DNA from: Chitinophagaceae bacterium
GTDB lineage: Bacteria > Bacteroidota > Bacteroidia > Chitinophagales > Chitinophagaceae
Reading direction: 5' to 3'
NCBI GenBank assembly: GCA_947455605.1
Contig: CANGOX010000009.1
Coordinates: forward strand, 1-63,832
Length of the DNA stretch: 63,832 nt
A model generated the notes under the pieces. It worked only from the letters and a program-made list of their open reading frames with translations, had not been told where the DNA came from and ran no database searches. The position numbers were made by a program, and so were the translations under genes. Below, one piece after another: positions 8,817 to 16,808 of the stretch (position 1 is the first letter of the stretch; each line of letters opens with the position of its first letter).

Positions 8817-10958
8817 ATGCTTAAAAAAACCATGCTGCCTGCTATTGCGGTAATTTTGTTTGCCTGCAATAACAACCCTTCTATAAAAACAGATTTTAAA
8901 CCCATTGATGTGAAGTATCCTGTAACACAAAAAGACACAAGCGTTAAAGACAATTATTTTGGAACCATCGTAGCCGATCCTTACCGATGGCTTGAGAATG
9001 ATACCAGCGCCGAAACCGGTGCCTGGGTGAAGGCCGAGAATGAAGTAACACAGGGCTATCTGAAACAGATCCCTTTCCGTGATGCGATAGCCAAACGTTA
9101 TGAGAACCTGTTCAACTATGAAAAATTCTCAGCGCCAACAAAGGAAGGTGATTATAATTACTACGGTAAAAACACTGGCTTACAGAATCAGTCTGTAATG
9201 TACCGGGAAAAATTATCGGGAGGTGATCCGGAGATATTCCTCGATCCCAACAGTTTTTCAAAAGACGGTACCACGTCTTTATCCGGTATCAGTTTTACCA
9301 AAGACGGATCTATGGCTGCGTATAATATTTCTGAAGGCGGTAGCGATTGGCAGAAGATCATTGTGCTGGATGCCATCAATAAAAAACAGATCGGCGATAC
9401 CATGCTGGATATTAAATTCAGTGGCGCCAGCTGGAAAGGAAATGAAGGGTTTTATTACAGCACATATGACCGTCCGAAAGAAGGTAGTTTTTTACAGGGC
9501 AAGACAGATAACCACAAATTGTATTTCCATAAAATAGGCTCTTCACAAAAAGAAGACAAACTGGTATTTTCCGGTAAGAAAGAATCGATCCGTTACATCA
9601 GCGCTCAGGTAAGTGAAGACCAGAAATGGTTATTTATCTATTGCGCCAATTCTACTTATGGCAACAGCCTGCTGGTAATGGATCTCACCAAACCCGGCAC
9701 AGAACCCAAAACCATCGTTGCCGATATGAAGAACTCGCACGGAGTGGCCGATGTGGATGACAAATATTTTTATATTCAGACCGATAGAAATGCGCCCACA
9801 AGCAAATTAATGATCGCGTCAATTGAAAATCCTGAAGAAGCCAACTGGAAAGTATTGATCGACGCAAAGGCCGAAGTATTGAACGCCTCTTCTGCCGGCG
9901 GCTCATTGTTCTGCTCATACCTGAAAGATGCAACCAGTAAGGTTTACCAGTATGATCATAGCGGCAAAGAGATCCGCGAGATCGCCTTACCCGGACTGGG
10001 CAGCGCTTCCGGCTTCTCAGGAAAAATATCTGACAAGGAACTGTTCTATGGGTATACAGATTATACAACACCCTATTCCATTTACAAGATGAATATCGCT
10101 ACCGGCAAAACAGATCTGTACAAACGCCCGAACGTACAGTTCAAACCGGAAGAGTATGAATCCAAACAGATTTTCTATCCCTCAAAAGATGGTACTAAGA
10201 TACCTATGATCATTACTTATAAAAAGGGATTGAAGCTGGATGGCAACAACCCTTGTCTCTTATATGCGTATGGCGGTTTTAGTGTAAGCCTTACGCCTTT
10301 CTTCAGCACCTCCAATATCATTTTACTGGAGAACGGTGGTGTGTATGCCGTTCCTAATCTCCGCGGTGGTGGTGAGTATGGCGAAGCCTGGCACGAACAG
10401 GGTATCAAAACCAAAAAGCAGAATGTGTTTGATGATTTTATGGCTGCTGCACAATACCTGAAAGACAATAAATACACATCCACAGATAAGCTCGCCATCG
10501 AAGGCGGAAGTAACGGTGGACTGTTGATTGGCGCCACCATTACCCAGAAACCGGATATCTGTAAAGTAGCTTTCCCCGCAGTAGGTGTGATGGATATGTT
10601 ACGCTACCACAAATTTACGGCAGGTGCTGGATGGGCGTATGATTATGGCACCTCTGCCGACAGTAAAGAAATGTTTGATTATATCTACGCGTATTCTCCG
10701 GTACACAATGTAAAGGCCGCTGCCTATCCTGCCACCATGGTTACTACGGCCGATCATGATGATCGTGTAGTTCCTGCGCACTCATTCAAGTTTGCGGCCA
10801 ATATGCAGGAAAAACAAACCGGTAAGAATCCTGTTTTGATCCGCATTGAAACCAAAGCGGGTCATGGTGCAGGAAGAAGTACCAAACAGACCATTGAAGA
10901 GCAAACAGATAAATGGAGTTTTATGTTCTACAATATGCAGGTCAACCCGAAATATTAA
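8817..10958 (+). CDS. Prolyl oligopeptidase family S9A, lipoprotein
   Basis: A 713-residue serine peptidase of the prolyl oligopeptidase (S9A) type, which cuts short peptides after proline. A lipobox ends at Cys17 (FACNNN), so it is anchored in the periplasm. The N-terminal seven-bladed propeller is followed by the hydrolase domain with the nucleophile Ser565 in EGGSNGG, the Asp in ADHDDRVVPAHS and His683 in KAGHGAG. PYRWLEND at residues about 55-62 is the family's usual N-terminal motif. A strong bidirectional terminator follows at 10981. It probably works with the other peptidases in this region in peptide use. Confidence 0.95.
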   Translation: MLKKTMLPAIAVILFACNNNPSIKTDFKPIDVKYPVTQKDTSVKDNYFGTIVADPYRWLENDTSAETGAWVKAENEVTQGYLKQIPFRDAIAKRYENLFNYEKFSAPTKEGDYNYYGKNTGLQNQSVMYREKLSGGDPEIFLDPNSFSKDGTTSLSGISFTKDGSMAAYNISEGGSDWQKIIVLDAINKKQIGDTMLDIKFSGASWKGNEGFYYSTYDRPKEGSFLQGKTDNHKLYFHKIGSSQKEDKLVFSGKKESIRYISAQVSEDQKWLFIYCANSTYGNSLLVMDLTKPGTEPKTIVADMKNSHGVADVDDKYFYIQTDRNAPTSKLMIASIENPEEANWKVLIDAKAEVLNASSAGGSLFCSYLKDATSKVYQYDHSGKEIREIALPGLGSASGFSGKISDKELFYGYTDYTTPYSIYKMNIATGKTDLYKRPNVQFKPEEYESKQIFYPSKDGTKIPMIITYKKGLKLDGNNPCLLYAYGGFSVSLTPFFSTSNIILLENGGVYAVPNLRGGGEYGEAWHEQGIKTKKQNVFDDFMAAAQYLKDNKYTSTDKLAIEGGSNGGLLIGATITQKPDICKVAFPAVGVMDMLRYHKFTAGAGWAYDYGTSADSKEMFDYIYAYSPVHNVKAAAYPATMVTTADHDDRVVPAHSFKFAANMQEKQTGKNPVLIRIETKAGHGAGRSTKQTIEEQTDKWSFMFYNMQVNPKY

Positions 10959-10980
10959 TTAGTATACCTCATATAGAAAA

Positions 10981-11008
10981 GCCTCACAGCAAAACTGTGA
11001 GGCTTTTT
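10981..11008. terminator. Bidirectional intrinsic terminator
   Basis: A 9-bp stem, GCCTCACAG (10981-10989) and CTGTGAGGC (10995-11003), with the loop CAAAA and a T-run on the plus strand, and an A-run (10977-10980) before it. It lies between the convergent ends of the S9A peptidase (stop 10958) and the DinB-family gene (stop 11030), so it can serve both. Confidence 0.9.
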
Positions 11009-11029
11009 ATTGTTTACGCTTAAGATCTA

Positions 11030-11512
11030 TTATATAGTATCTGCACTCGATCCATAGATCGCAGGATTCTTTCCACCCATCGGTCTGATATAGGCAGAAA
11101 GCTGGCCACGGTGGTGTATGGTATCGAACAAAAAGATCCACATCATTCTGAATCGGGGAACCGATATCACGGTTGTTCCGTTGTATTGCAGATCCACGAT
11201 TTCATTATCCCATTTTTCTTCTGAATAATTATCGAGCAATGTCAATATGCTTTTTGCGCGATCTTCATAAGTAGCTGCCGCTGTTTGACCGTCTGCAAAA
11301 TCGAGTTCGTCTTTTTCTTCAAAAACATTGCTGTTCAGAATATTGCCAAACAATGTTATGTGGCCAAGCAGGTGTGCTACCTGTTCTCTTGCCGATTTAT
11401 TTTTTTCATTGGGTTTGTAATCCAGCTTGTCTGAGGGAAGACTTTTAAATGCCGCTACGGTTCCGTTCAGCTCATACGCAAAACAGGATTTGAAAAATTC
11501 AAGATTGTTCAT
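11030..11512 (-). CDS. DinB-family four-helix-bundle protein
   Basis: A 160-residue protein of the DinB/YfiT-like superfamily. The putative metal-binding histidines are H47 and H51 (VAHLLGHI) and H134-H135 in the late helix (FDTIHHRGQLSAYIR), the usual signature. Many members are metal-dependent thiol-transferases for bacillithiol or mycothiol, or have no known function; nothing here shows which thiol, if any. It is a single-gene unit closed by the shared terminator at 10981. The start at 11512 gives the family's normal length. Confidence 0.88.
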   Translation of the reverse strand: MNNLEFFKSCFAYELNGTVAAFKSLPSDKLDYKPNEKNKSAREQVAHLLGHITLFGNILNSNVFEEKDELDFADGQTAAATYEDRAKSILTLLDNYSEEKWDNEIVDLQYNGTTVISVPRFRMMWIFLFDTIHHRGQLSAYIRPMGGKNPAIYGSSADTI

Positions 11513-11588
11513 TGAGTGTAAAATTTAGCGCAATGTAGTACAATGTGGCCGTATGTATTACCCCTCCGCAAAGGGGTTGGCTGTTAAC

Positions 11589-12179
11589 TCAAAGCCTTAC
11601 AATATTATAGATTGCCACCGGCGGCGAAAAATACTGGTCGTTCTCATTTTGCATAGAGATCTTTCTTACCACCCACATCCCTTTCACTACTTTTCCAAAT
11701 GTGGCATAACCCTGCTTATCCGGAACATTTTCTCCTCCATAATCCAGACCGGGCTGTTTGCTTAAGCAAATAAAGAATTCTGTTCCCGCCGTACCCGGTT
11801 GTGCCCGCGCAAGAGAGATCACGCCTTCGTCGTGCAGGATCTTTGTTTGTTCAGTACTCTCGTGTGGTATACCGGGTATCCTTACCGCAAGTTTGTTATT
11901 GGTTTTCCAGATCCCGCCCTGAATCAATTCTGTTTTGGGTGCATTGGAGGGTTGATTATCCATCGTTAGTGCACGGTAAAAATTACTGTTGAAAAAATAG
12001 CCGGAATCTATATAGGATAAAAAAGCAGCAACCGTATTCGGTGCCTGCAGCGGATAAAGCTCTATTTCAATATCTCCTTTAGACGTCTGGATCTGTATGT
12101 GAGGCTTGCTTGTATTGGTCTTTTGTTTGCAGCCAAAAAGAAGCAACAATAACACACTATAGATGATTCGCTTTTTCAT
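11589..12179 (-). CDS. Cyclophilin-type peptidyl-prolyl isomerase, lipoprotein
   Basis: A 196-residue periplasmic isomerase. Signal peptide with lipobox at Cys17 (LLLFGCKQK), then the cyclophilin domain: IQTSKGDIEIELYPLQAPNTVAAFL, FFNSNFYRAL, ELIQGG, GVISLARAQPGTAGTEFFICL, YATFGKVVKGM. This enzyme speeds cis-trans proline isomerisation in periplasmic proteins. The longer reading frame to 12407 overlaps the phytase-like gene's 3' end, so the start was set at ATG 12179 (an in-frame ATG at 12188 is also possible). It lies immediately downstream of the phytase-like esterase gene, with a palindromic repeat in between. Confidence 0.92.
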   Translation of the reverse strand: MKKRIIYSVLLLLLFGCKQKTNTSKPHIQIQTSKGDIEIELYPLQAPNTVAAFLSYIDSGYFFNSNFYRALTMDNQPSNAPKTELIQGGIWKTNNKLAVRIPGIPHESTEQTKILHDEGVISLARAQPGTAGTEFFICLSKQPGLDYGGENVPDKQGYATFGKVVKGMWVVRKISMQNENDQYFSPPVAIYNIVRL

Positions 12180-12199
12180 TTCATTCATTTTCTTCGCGC

Positions 12200-12262
12200 C
12201 CCCTTGCGTCCTCGCGACTTCGCGGTTAATCCCTTTTACCGCTAAGTCGCAAGGAAACGAGG
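12200..12262. repeat. Palindromic repeat of the GCGACTTCGCGGTTAA class
   Basis: Arms near 12205-12229 and 12235-12258 pair imperfectly (GCGACTTCGCGGTTAA against TTACCGCTAAGTCGC) around a short spacer. Similar phrases with TTTGCG and GCGGTTAA recur at 13451-13507, 24866-24902 and 49370-49435. It lies between two genes on the same strand and outside coding sequence. Confidence 0.55.
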
Positions 12263-12267
12263 TTTCG

Positions 12268-13398
12268 CTAGGGGATAATTTCGAATACGAAGAACTGTGT
12301 TTTTTCGAATGGTTGAAAATTATTATCGGCAACCAGCACCAGTGTTCTGTGCCCATTAGGCAGGTTGGGTCCGAATGTGATGCCTTCAATGTTATCGGTA
12401 TACACACCCAACGAATCCATATTGAGCAATAATTTTTTTCTCACGGGTTTGGCAGCGGGTGTTTTAATTAGCGAGTTGGTATTTTTGATATTACTCGCAC
12501 CATTCATGTCTGCCAGAAATATTTTGATGGTGCAGGGGATCCTTCCTGTAGAAAATGATCTTTCCAGTACCAGCAGTTTTTGATCGCCAACAGAAAGTAT
12601 ATCGGGGATCCCGTTTATTTTAAAAGCATCCACCGGTAATGCGGGATAGGCAATCGGATCCAGCTTATAAGCATACTCTGCGATGTTCTTTTTGCTGGCC
12701 ATATCAAACTGATAGATCCTTATCCAGGCATCATTGGGTGTGGTCTCTGCGCGTGGACCATCTTCATATCTTGGCTCTTCCAGGTTTATATAGAGTGTTT
12801 TATAATTGTTGGCAAAACTCATTCCCTCCAGTACCCCGTTCTGTCGGGGACCATTTTCGGTGGCATGCATGCGTAAATTTTGGGGTAAGAGAAAGGAGTC
12901 GATAAATTTTCCATTGGGATCAATGATCGTGATAGCCGGATTTTCCAGCACCGTATCTTTTCCCCGCACAATTCTTTCGCCTTCGCTTGTCCAGATCATT
13001 TGTTGCGTGAGCGGATTATATCGTAACGCTTCCGGATCGGGCGTATGTACCGGATCTGTTTTTGAATCAGGGTAGGCTTTGCCATCGGGTTGTAAAAGAG
13101 TGGTCACGTTCACAAAGACCACACTGTCTATTTTCTTTTCAGTAAAAAAGATCTTTGCAGAATAATACCGCGCAGGGTTGATCGCAGAGCGATCATCGCA
13201 GATCATGTGATAGGTCTTTGTCTTACTATCATAATCAATACCTGATAATCCACCAACCGTTGTTCCCATGAAAGGAAGATTATGCGGCAGATCGTATTCG
13301 CCGATCAAGTGTAAAGATCCGATCGAATTATTTTTCTGCGCAGTAAGGCTTACTGAAAAATGGACGCTCACAACAATAACCAACAATAGTTTTTTCAC
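12268..13398 (-). CDS. Esterase-like phytase-family protein, secreted
   Basis: A 376-residue secreted protein of the family called 'esterase-like activity of phytase' (propeller-like). Signal peptide MKKLLLVIVVSVHFSVSLTAQ, then GTTVGGLSGIDYD, CDDRS, the repeat-rich middle, and NIEGITFGP near the C terminus. Members are annotated as phosphatases or esterases on thin biochemical grounds, so I would not name a substrate. It precedes the cyclophilin gene on the same strand. The alpha/beta hydrolase gene upstream is separated from it by a perfect 23-bp palindrome. Confidence 0.85.
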   Translation of the reverse strand: MKKLLLVIVVSVHFSVSLTAQKNNSIGSLHLIGEYDLPHNLPFMGTTVGGLSGIDYDSKTKTYHMICDDRSAINPARYYSAKIFFTEKKIDSVVFVNVTTLLQPDGKAYPDSKTDPVHTPDPEALRYNPLTQQMIWTSEGERIVRGKDTVLENPAITIIDPNGKFIDSFLLPQNLRMHATENGPRQNGVLEGMSFANNYKTLYINLEEPRYEDGPRAETTPNDAWIRIYQFDMASKKNIAEYAYKLDPIAYPALPVDAFKINGIPDILSVGDQKLLVLERSFSTGRIPCTIKIFLADMNGASNIKNTNSLIKTPAAKPVRKKLLLNMDSLGVYTDNIEGITFGPNLPNGHRTLVLVADNNFQPFEKTQFFVFEIIP

Positions 13399-13450
13399 AC
13401 AAACGATTTAGCAACAAAGTAAATAAGTTTCTCTCTTCTACCCAATCAAC

Positions 13451-13507
13451 CTGCGCCTTTGCGCCTCTGCGTGAAAAAAACAGGCACGCAGAGGCGCAAA
13501 GGCGCAG
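13451..13507. repeat. Perfect 23-bp inverted repeat
   Basis: CTGCGCCTTTGCGCCTCTGC plus GTG (13451-13473) is repeated exactly as the reverse complement at 13485-13507, with an 11-nt spacer containing seven As. It would make a very stable hairpin between two same-strand genes. The lack of a flanking T-run on either side makes it a dispersed palindromic repeat rather than a simple terminator. Confidence 0.85.
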
Positions 13508-13520
13508 TTAAAACGGTTGT

Positions 13521-14303
13521 TCAGCTATTCTTTTTTTTATTTGAAAACAACCAGGGTAATAATTTCGGTTCTGCAAAAGCAGAGTCCCAGCTGTTATGGC
13601 CGGCCTGCGGGTATTCTGTATAACTAACCGTTTTTACACCCCTTGTCATTAACGCCTTGAATAATTCACGATCCGGTTTAGGTGAAACCGTACTGTCGCG
13701 TCCCCCATGAAAGATCCATAGCGGTATTTGCATTGACCGATCAATAAACAACGGAATATTCGCTATACCACAAATCGGAAAGGCTGCTGCAAAAACATCC
13801 GGATAACGCGTAAGCAGATCATAGGTTCCAAATCCACCCAGTGATAATCCTCCCAGGTATAAGCGCCGGCTATCAACAACAAAAGCATTGACGAGACTGT
13901 CTACCAGCCCCTTCACCAATTGTTGTGGAACAGGTGCGTCTTCATTCGGAAGAAAAACCCGTTCGGCAGAATTGGCGATTCGTTTATATCTCGCCCAACT
14001 GCTGTCTGGCGGACATTGCGGAAAGATCACGATCGCGGGGAAATGCTTTCGGATATTTTCGTTTACAAATAATTTCCCGCCGTGCAGTAACTGCGCTTCA
14101 TTGTCTCGGCCTCTTTCTCCCGATCCGTGCAGAAATACAACCAACGGATAGGCCTTGTGCTTTCTGTATTTTTGGGGAAACAAAATGCGGTATCGCAACG
14201 TGTCTTTCCCTTTAATGAATTCTTTCTTTTCAAACGCAGACAGATCCTGCGCAAATGCATGTTGAAACAGCATGATGGCTGATAAGGCAAGTATCGTTTT
14301 CAT
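13521..14303 (-). CDS. Secreted alpha/beta hydrolase (predicted esterase/peptidase)
   Basis: A 260-residue hydrolase with a signal peptide (MKTILALSAIMLFQHAFAQ). The oxyanion-type motif is YPLVVFLHGSGERG, the nucleophile Ser is in GGLSLGGFGTYD, the acid is in FHGGRDSTV, and the His in QAGHNSWD. This arrangement matches the poly(3-hydroxybutyrate) depolymerase/CE1-like or 'predicted peptidase' group of secreted esterases. The natural substrate is not known. It is the last of a run of secreted hydrolases reading leftwards from 18461. Confidence 0.88.
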   Translation of the reverse strand: MKTILALSAIMLFQHAFAQDLSAFEKKEFIKGKDTLRYRILFPQKYRKHKAYPLVVFLHGSGERGRDNEAQLLHGGKLFVNENIRKHFPAIVIFPQCPPDSSWARYKRIANSAERVFLPNEDAPVPQQLVKGLVDSLVNAFVVDSRRLYLGGLSLGGFGTYDLLTRYPDVFAAAFPICGIANIPLFIDRSMQIPLWIFHGGRDSTVSPKPDRELFKALMTRGVKTVSYTEYPQAGHNSWDSAFAEPKLLPWLFSNKKKNS

Positions 14304-14348
14304 ATCGGATCCTCCATAACCACATTGTCTCCACAGGAAGACGATGGG

Positions 14349-16568
14349 TCAGTTTATTTTTTGCAGATAATCTGCCAAACGGCTGATCGCTCCGGCAACC
14401 ACTGCGATCTGTTCCTGCGCTTCTTTCCAGTTGCGCTGTTCAATTGCCTCTCTCACACCCGGAATCGTCTTTACACCATAGCCCGTATAAAAACCCGGTG
14501 CATATAGTGTGTGCTTATACCAACCTCTGCGCGGCAACCCGGTTTCTGCCAATAATAATTGTTCTGCTTTGTATAAGTATTGGTCCATCGCGCCATGATC
14601 CATATTGGATGCGATGGCTTTGGTCCATACTTCTGCTGCATGATCACCCGCTTTTTCCAAGGCCGTCAATGCGTTTTGCAAAGGTGAAAAATCAATATAG
14701 GGTACTTCTGCTTTAGCCGTTGGGAGCTTTAATTTTTCTGTTGGGTCATTAGCTAACGCGTATTGATTTGTACGGATCACTTCATTTTCCGTTGACGTAG
14801 TCTCACGCATCGCCTCTGTTTTACTTAGCAGGTCTTTTACAAAACCATTCACGGTTTTGGATAGACTGCGAAAATCAAATGGCAACAGATCGGCATCTGC
14901 CATACGTAAGGCGGCACGGCCGGCGGTTTTGGAAAGCGCTACCCCATAATCAAATGTGGGATCTTTGAACCGTTTGTAATCGTCGTATGAATCATAGATT
15001 GAATGGTATTCGCCGCCTTCATTCTCACCACCATAACCCAGATCAAGGGATGGAACACCCAGGTGTTGAATAAAAGAAGAATAATCCGAACCCGAACCCA
15101 TCGCACCTAACGTAAGCGTTGTTTTTGCCATCGCTTCTTTTTTATCTTTCGCACCAGACGCATTCACCACCCGGTTCGCTTTGGATCTTTCAAAAATGGA
15201 CACCTTGGTTTGCGGATCTGTCACGTCTTTACTGATCTCTGTTACCAATGTTTCCAAAGCATGCGACCCTTCAGCGCCCAGAAAGCCTCTTCCGTTTCCA
15301 TCTGAGTTAATATACACCACCGCTTTTTTCTGTAATTCTGCGGCGTGGTCTTCTACCCATTCTGTTGAGCCCAATAACCCCGGTTCTTCTGCATCCCAAG
15401 CACAATACACAAGTGTTCTTTTGGGTTTCCATCCTGTCTTTACCAGTTCGCCAATGGCTTTGGCTTCTTCCAGCAAAGCTGCCTGTCCGCTTATCGGATC
15501 ACTGGCACCATTTACCCATGCATCGTGGTGGTTACCGCGTATTACCCACTGATCCGGATATTGAGAACCCTTGATCGTTGCGATCACATCGTAGGCGGGT
15601 TTTAATTTCCAGTCAAAATCTACTTTTAAATGCACTTTCGCTTTTCCCGGTCCCACATGATAAGTAAAAGGTAGTCCTCCCCTCCAGGATGCCGGTGCTA
15701 CCGGTCCTTCCAGCGCTTCCAGCAATGGTTGTGCATCATGATAACTGATCGGCAACACGGGAATTTTTAAAAGATTGGTTGCTTCTAATCTGTCCAACCG
15801 TTTGGCGTTTTCTGTGGCGCCAATATTCGGCGTTAATGGATCGCCCGGATAGATCACCATATCCATGATCGATCCGCGTTGTACACCAAACTCATTTTTA
15901 AAGGCGCCCTTGGGATATACATCTCCCGCAACATATCCATCATCTTTCGGATCAGAATAAATAAGACATCCGATAGCCCCATGTTCCTGCGCCACTTTGG
16001 GTTTGATGCCTCTCCAGCTATGGCCATATTTTGCGATCACTATTTTTCCTTTTACATCTATACCCAACGCATCCAGTTCTTCATAGTCTTCGGGTAATCC
16101 ATAATTCACAAACACCAGCTCCGCCGTTACATCGCCATCTGCACTCCATGCATTATAGGTGGGTAACTGGTCTGCCTGACCCGATGTGGCATCTTCCTTT
16201 AAACCCGGCTCTTTCAATAATGCCTTGTATACCGTTGGTGAAAGCATTTCAAGCAAACGTGTTTTAGGTGTGGGAAACAACACCTGGTAGGTTTCTATTT
16301 TTGCGTCCCATCCCCAGCTCTTGTATTTAGCGAGTATGTTTTCTGCTACGGCTTTTCCTCCCGCAGAACCCACATGGTGCGGAACGGCCGACAGGTCTTT
16401 GATCGTTTGTCCAATCCTTTCTGCACTCAGCTGGGCGTCGAATTTTTGTTCCAGCTGTTGCTGGTTGGCAGAATTTTTTTCTGTAAATCCTGTGATCGTT
16501 TTCTGTGCCGTTACTGTCTGACAAAAGGCCAGCACTCCCAAAAGCCCGCCCGCTAATAATTTTCGCAT
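14349..16568 (-). CDS. M28-family zinc metallopeptidase (glutamate carboxypeptidase II-like)
   Basis: A 739-residue secreted metallopeptidase with the layout of the transferrin-receptor/PSMA group: signal peptide, PA (protease-associated) insert, M28 peptidase domain and C-terminal dimerisation domain. Two-zinc ligands lie in RGNHHDAWVNGASDPISG, with the bridging Asp, and WDAEEPGLLGS gives the catalytic Glu plus a ligand. Further conserved parts are SGSDYSSFIQHLGVPSLDLGYGGENEGGEYHS, with the last His. Family members release C-terminal acidic or other residues from small peptides. It has its own space upstream (240-bp gap) and no partner gene in tight spacing. Confidence 0.93.
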   Translation of the reverse strand: MRKLLAGGLLGVLAFCQTVTAQKTITGFTEKNSANQQQLEQKFDAQLSAERIGQTIKDLSAVPHHVGSAGGKAVAENILAKYKSWGWDAKIETYQVLFPTPKTRLLEMLSPTVYKALLKEPGLKEDATSGQADQLPTYNAWSADGDVTAELVFVNYGLPEDYEELDALGIDVKGKIVIAKYGHSWRGIKPKVAQEHGAIGCLIYSDPKDDGYVAGDVYPKGAFKNEFGVQRGSIMDMVIYPGDPLTPNIGATENAKRLDRLEATNLLKIPVLPISYHDAQPLLEALEGPVAPASWRGGLPFTYHVGPGKAKVHLKVDFDWKLKPAYDVIATIKGSQYPDQWVIRGNHHDAWVNGASDPISGQAALLEEAKAIGELVKTGWKPKRTLVYCAWDAEEPGLLGSTEWVEDHAAELQKKAVVYINSDGNGRGFLGAEGSHALETLVTEISKDVTDPQTKVSIFERSKANRVVNASGAKDKKEAMAKTTLTLGAMGSGSDYSSFIQHLGVPSLDLGYGGENEGGEYHSIYDSYDDYKRFKDPTFDYGVALSKTAGRAALRMADADLLPFDFRSLSKTVNGFVKDLLSKTEAMRETTSTENEVIRTNQYALANDPTEKLKLPTAKAEVPYIDFSPLQNALTALEKAGDHAAEVWTKAIASNMDHGAMDQYLYKAEQLLLAETGLPRRGWYKHTLYAPGFYTGYGVKTIPGVREAIEQRNWKEAQEQIAVVAGAISRLADYLQKIN

Positions 16569-16683
16569 ATGGTATGGATTGATTATGTGTATCGCAATTT
16601 ATGAAATAAGAATGGGTTTGTTATAGGCCTTGTTTAATAAAGGACGAGAATCAAAAATATATGACCTAAGGAGTGGCCCTCTG

Positions 16684-16743
16684 CCACGCTCTTCAGAGCG
16701 TGGATATAAAAATATAAAGACTTCTTTTCGGACTTTAGTCCGG
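16684..16743. repeat. Two short hairpins (intergenic repeat)
   Basis: CCACGCTCT-TC-AGAGCGTGG (16684-16703) and CGGACT-TT-AGTCCG (16730-16743) are two perfect hairpins in tandem in the gap between the M28 peptidase and amidase genes. Such paired mini-hairpins are common dispersed repeats in Bacteroidota. No other copy is in this window. Confidence 0.55.
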
Positions 16744-16763
16744 CGCGTGCTAACATAAAAAAA

Positions 16764-16795
16764 GCATCTATGATTTGATCATAGATGCTTTTCTT
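16764..16795 (-). terminator. Intrinsic terminator of the amidase gene
   Basis: A 10-bp stem GCATCTATGA (16764-16773)/TCATAGATGC (16779-16788) with a TTTGA loop, flanked by long A-runs and T-runs on both sides. On the minus strand it follows the amidase stop codon at 16809 and ends in a T-run (the A-run at 16757-16763). Confidence 0.9.
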
Positions 16796-16808
16796 TTTAT
16801 TTGTTCTA

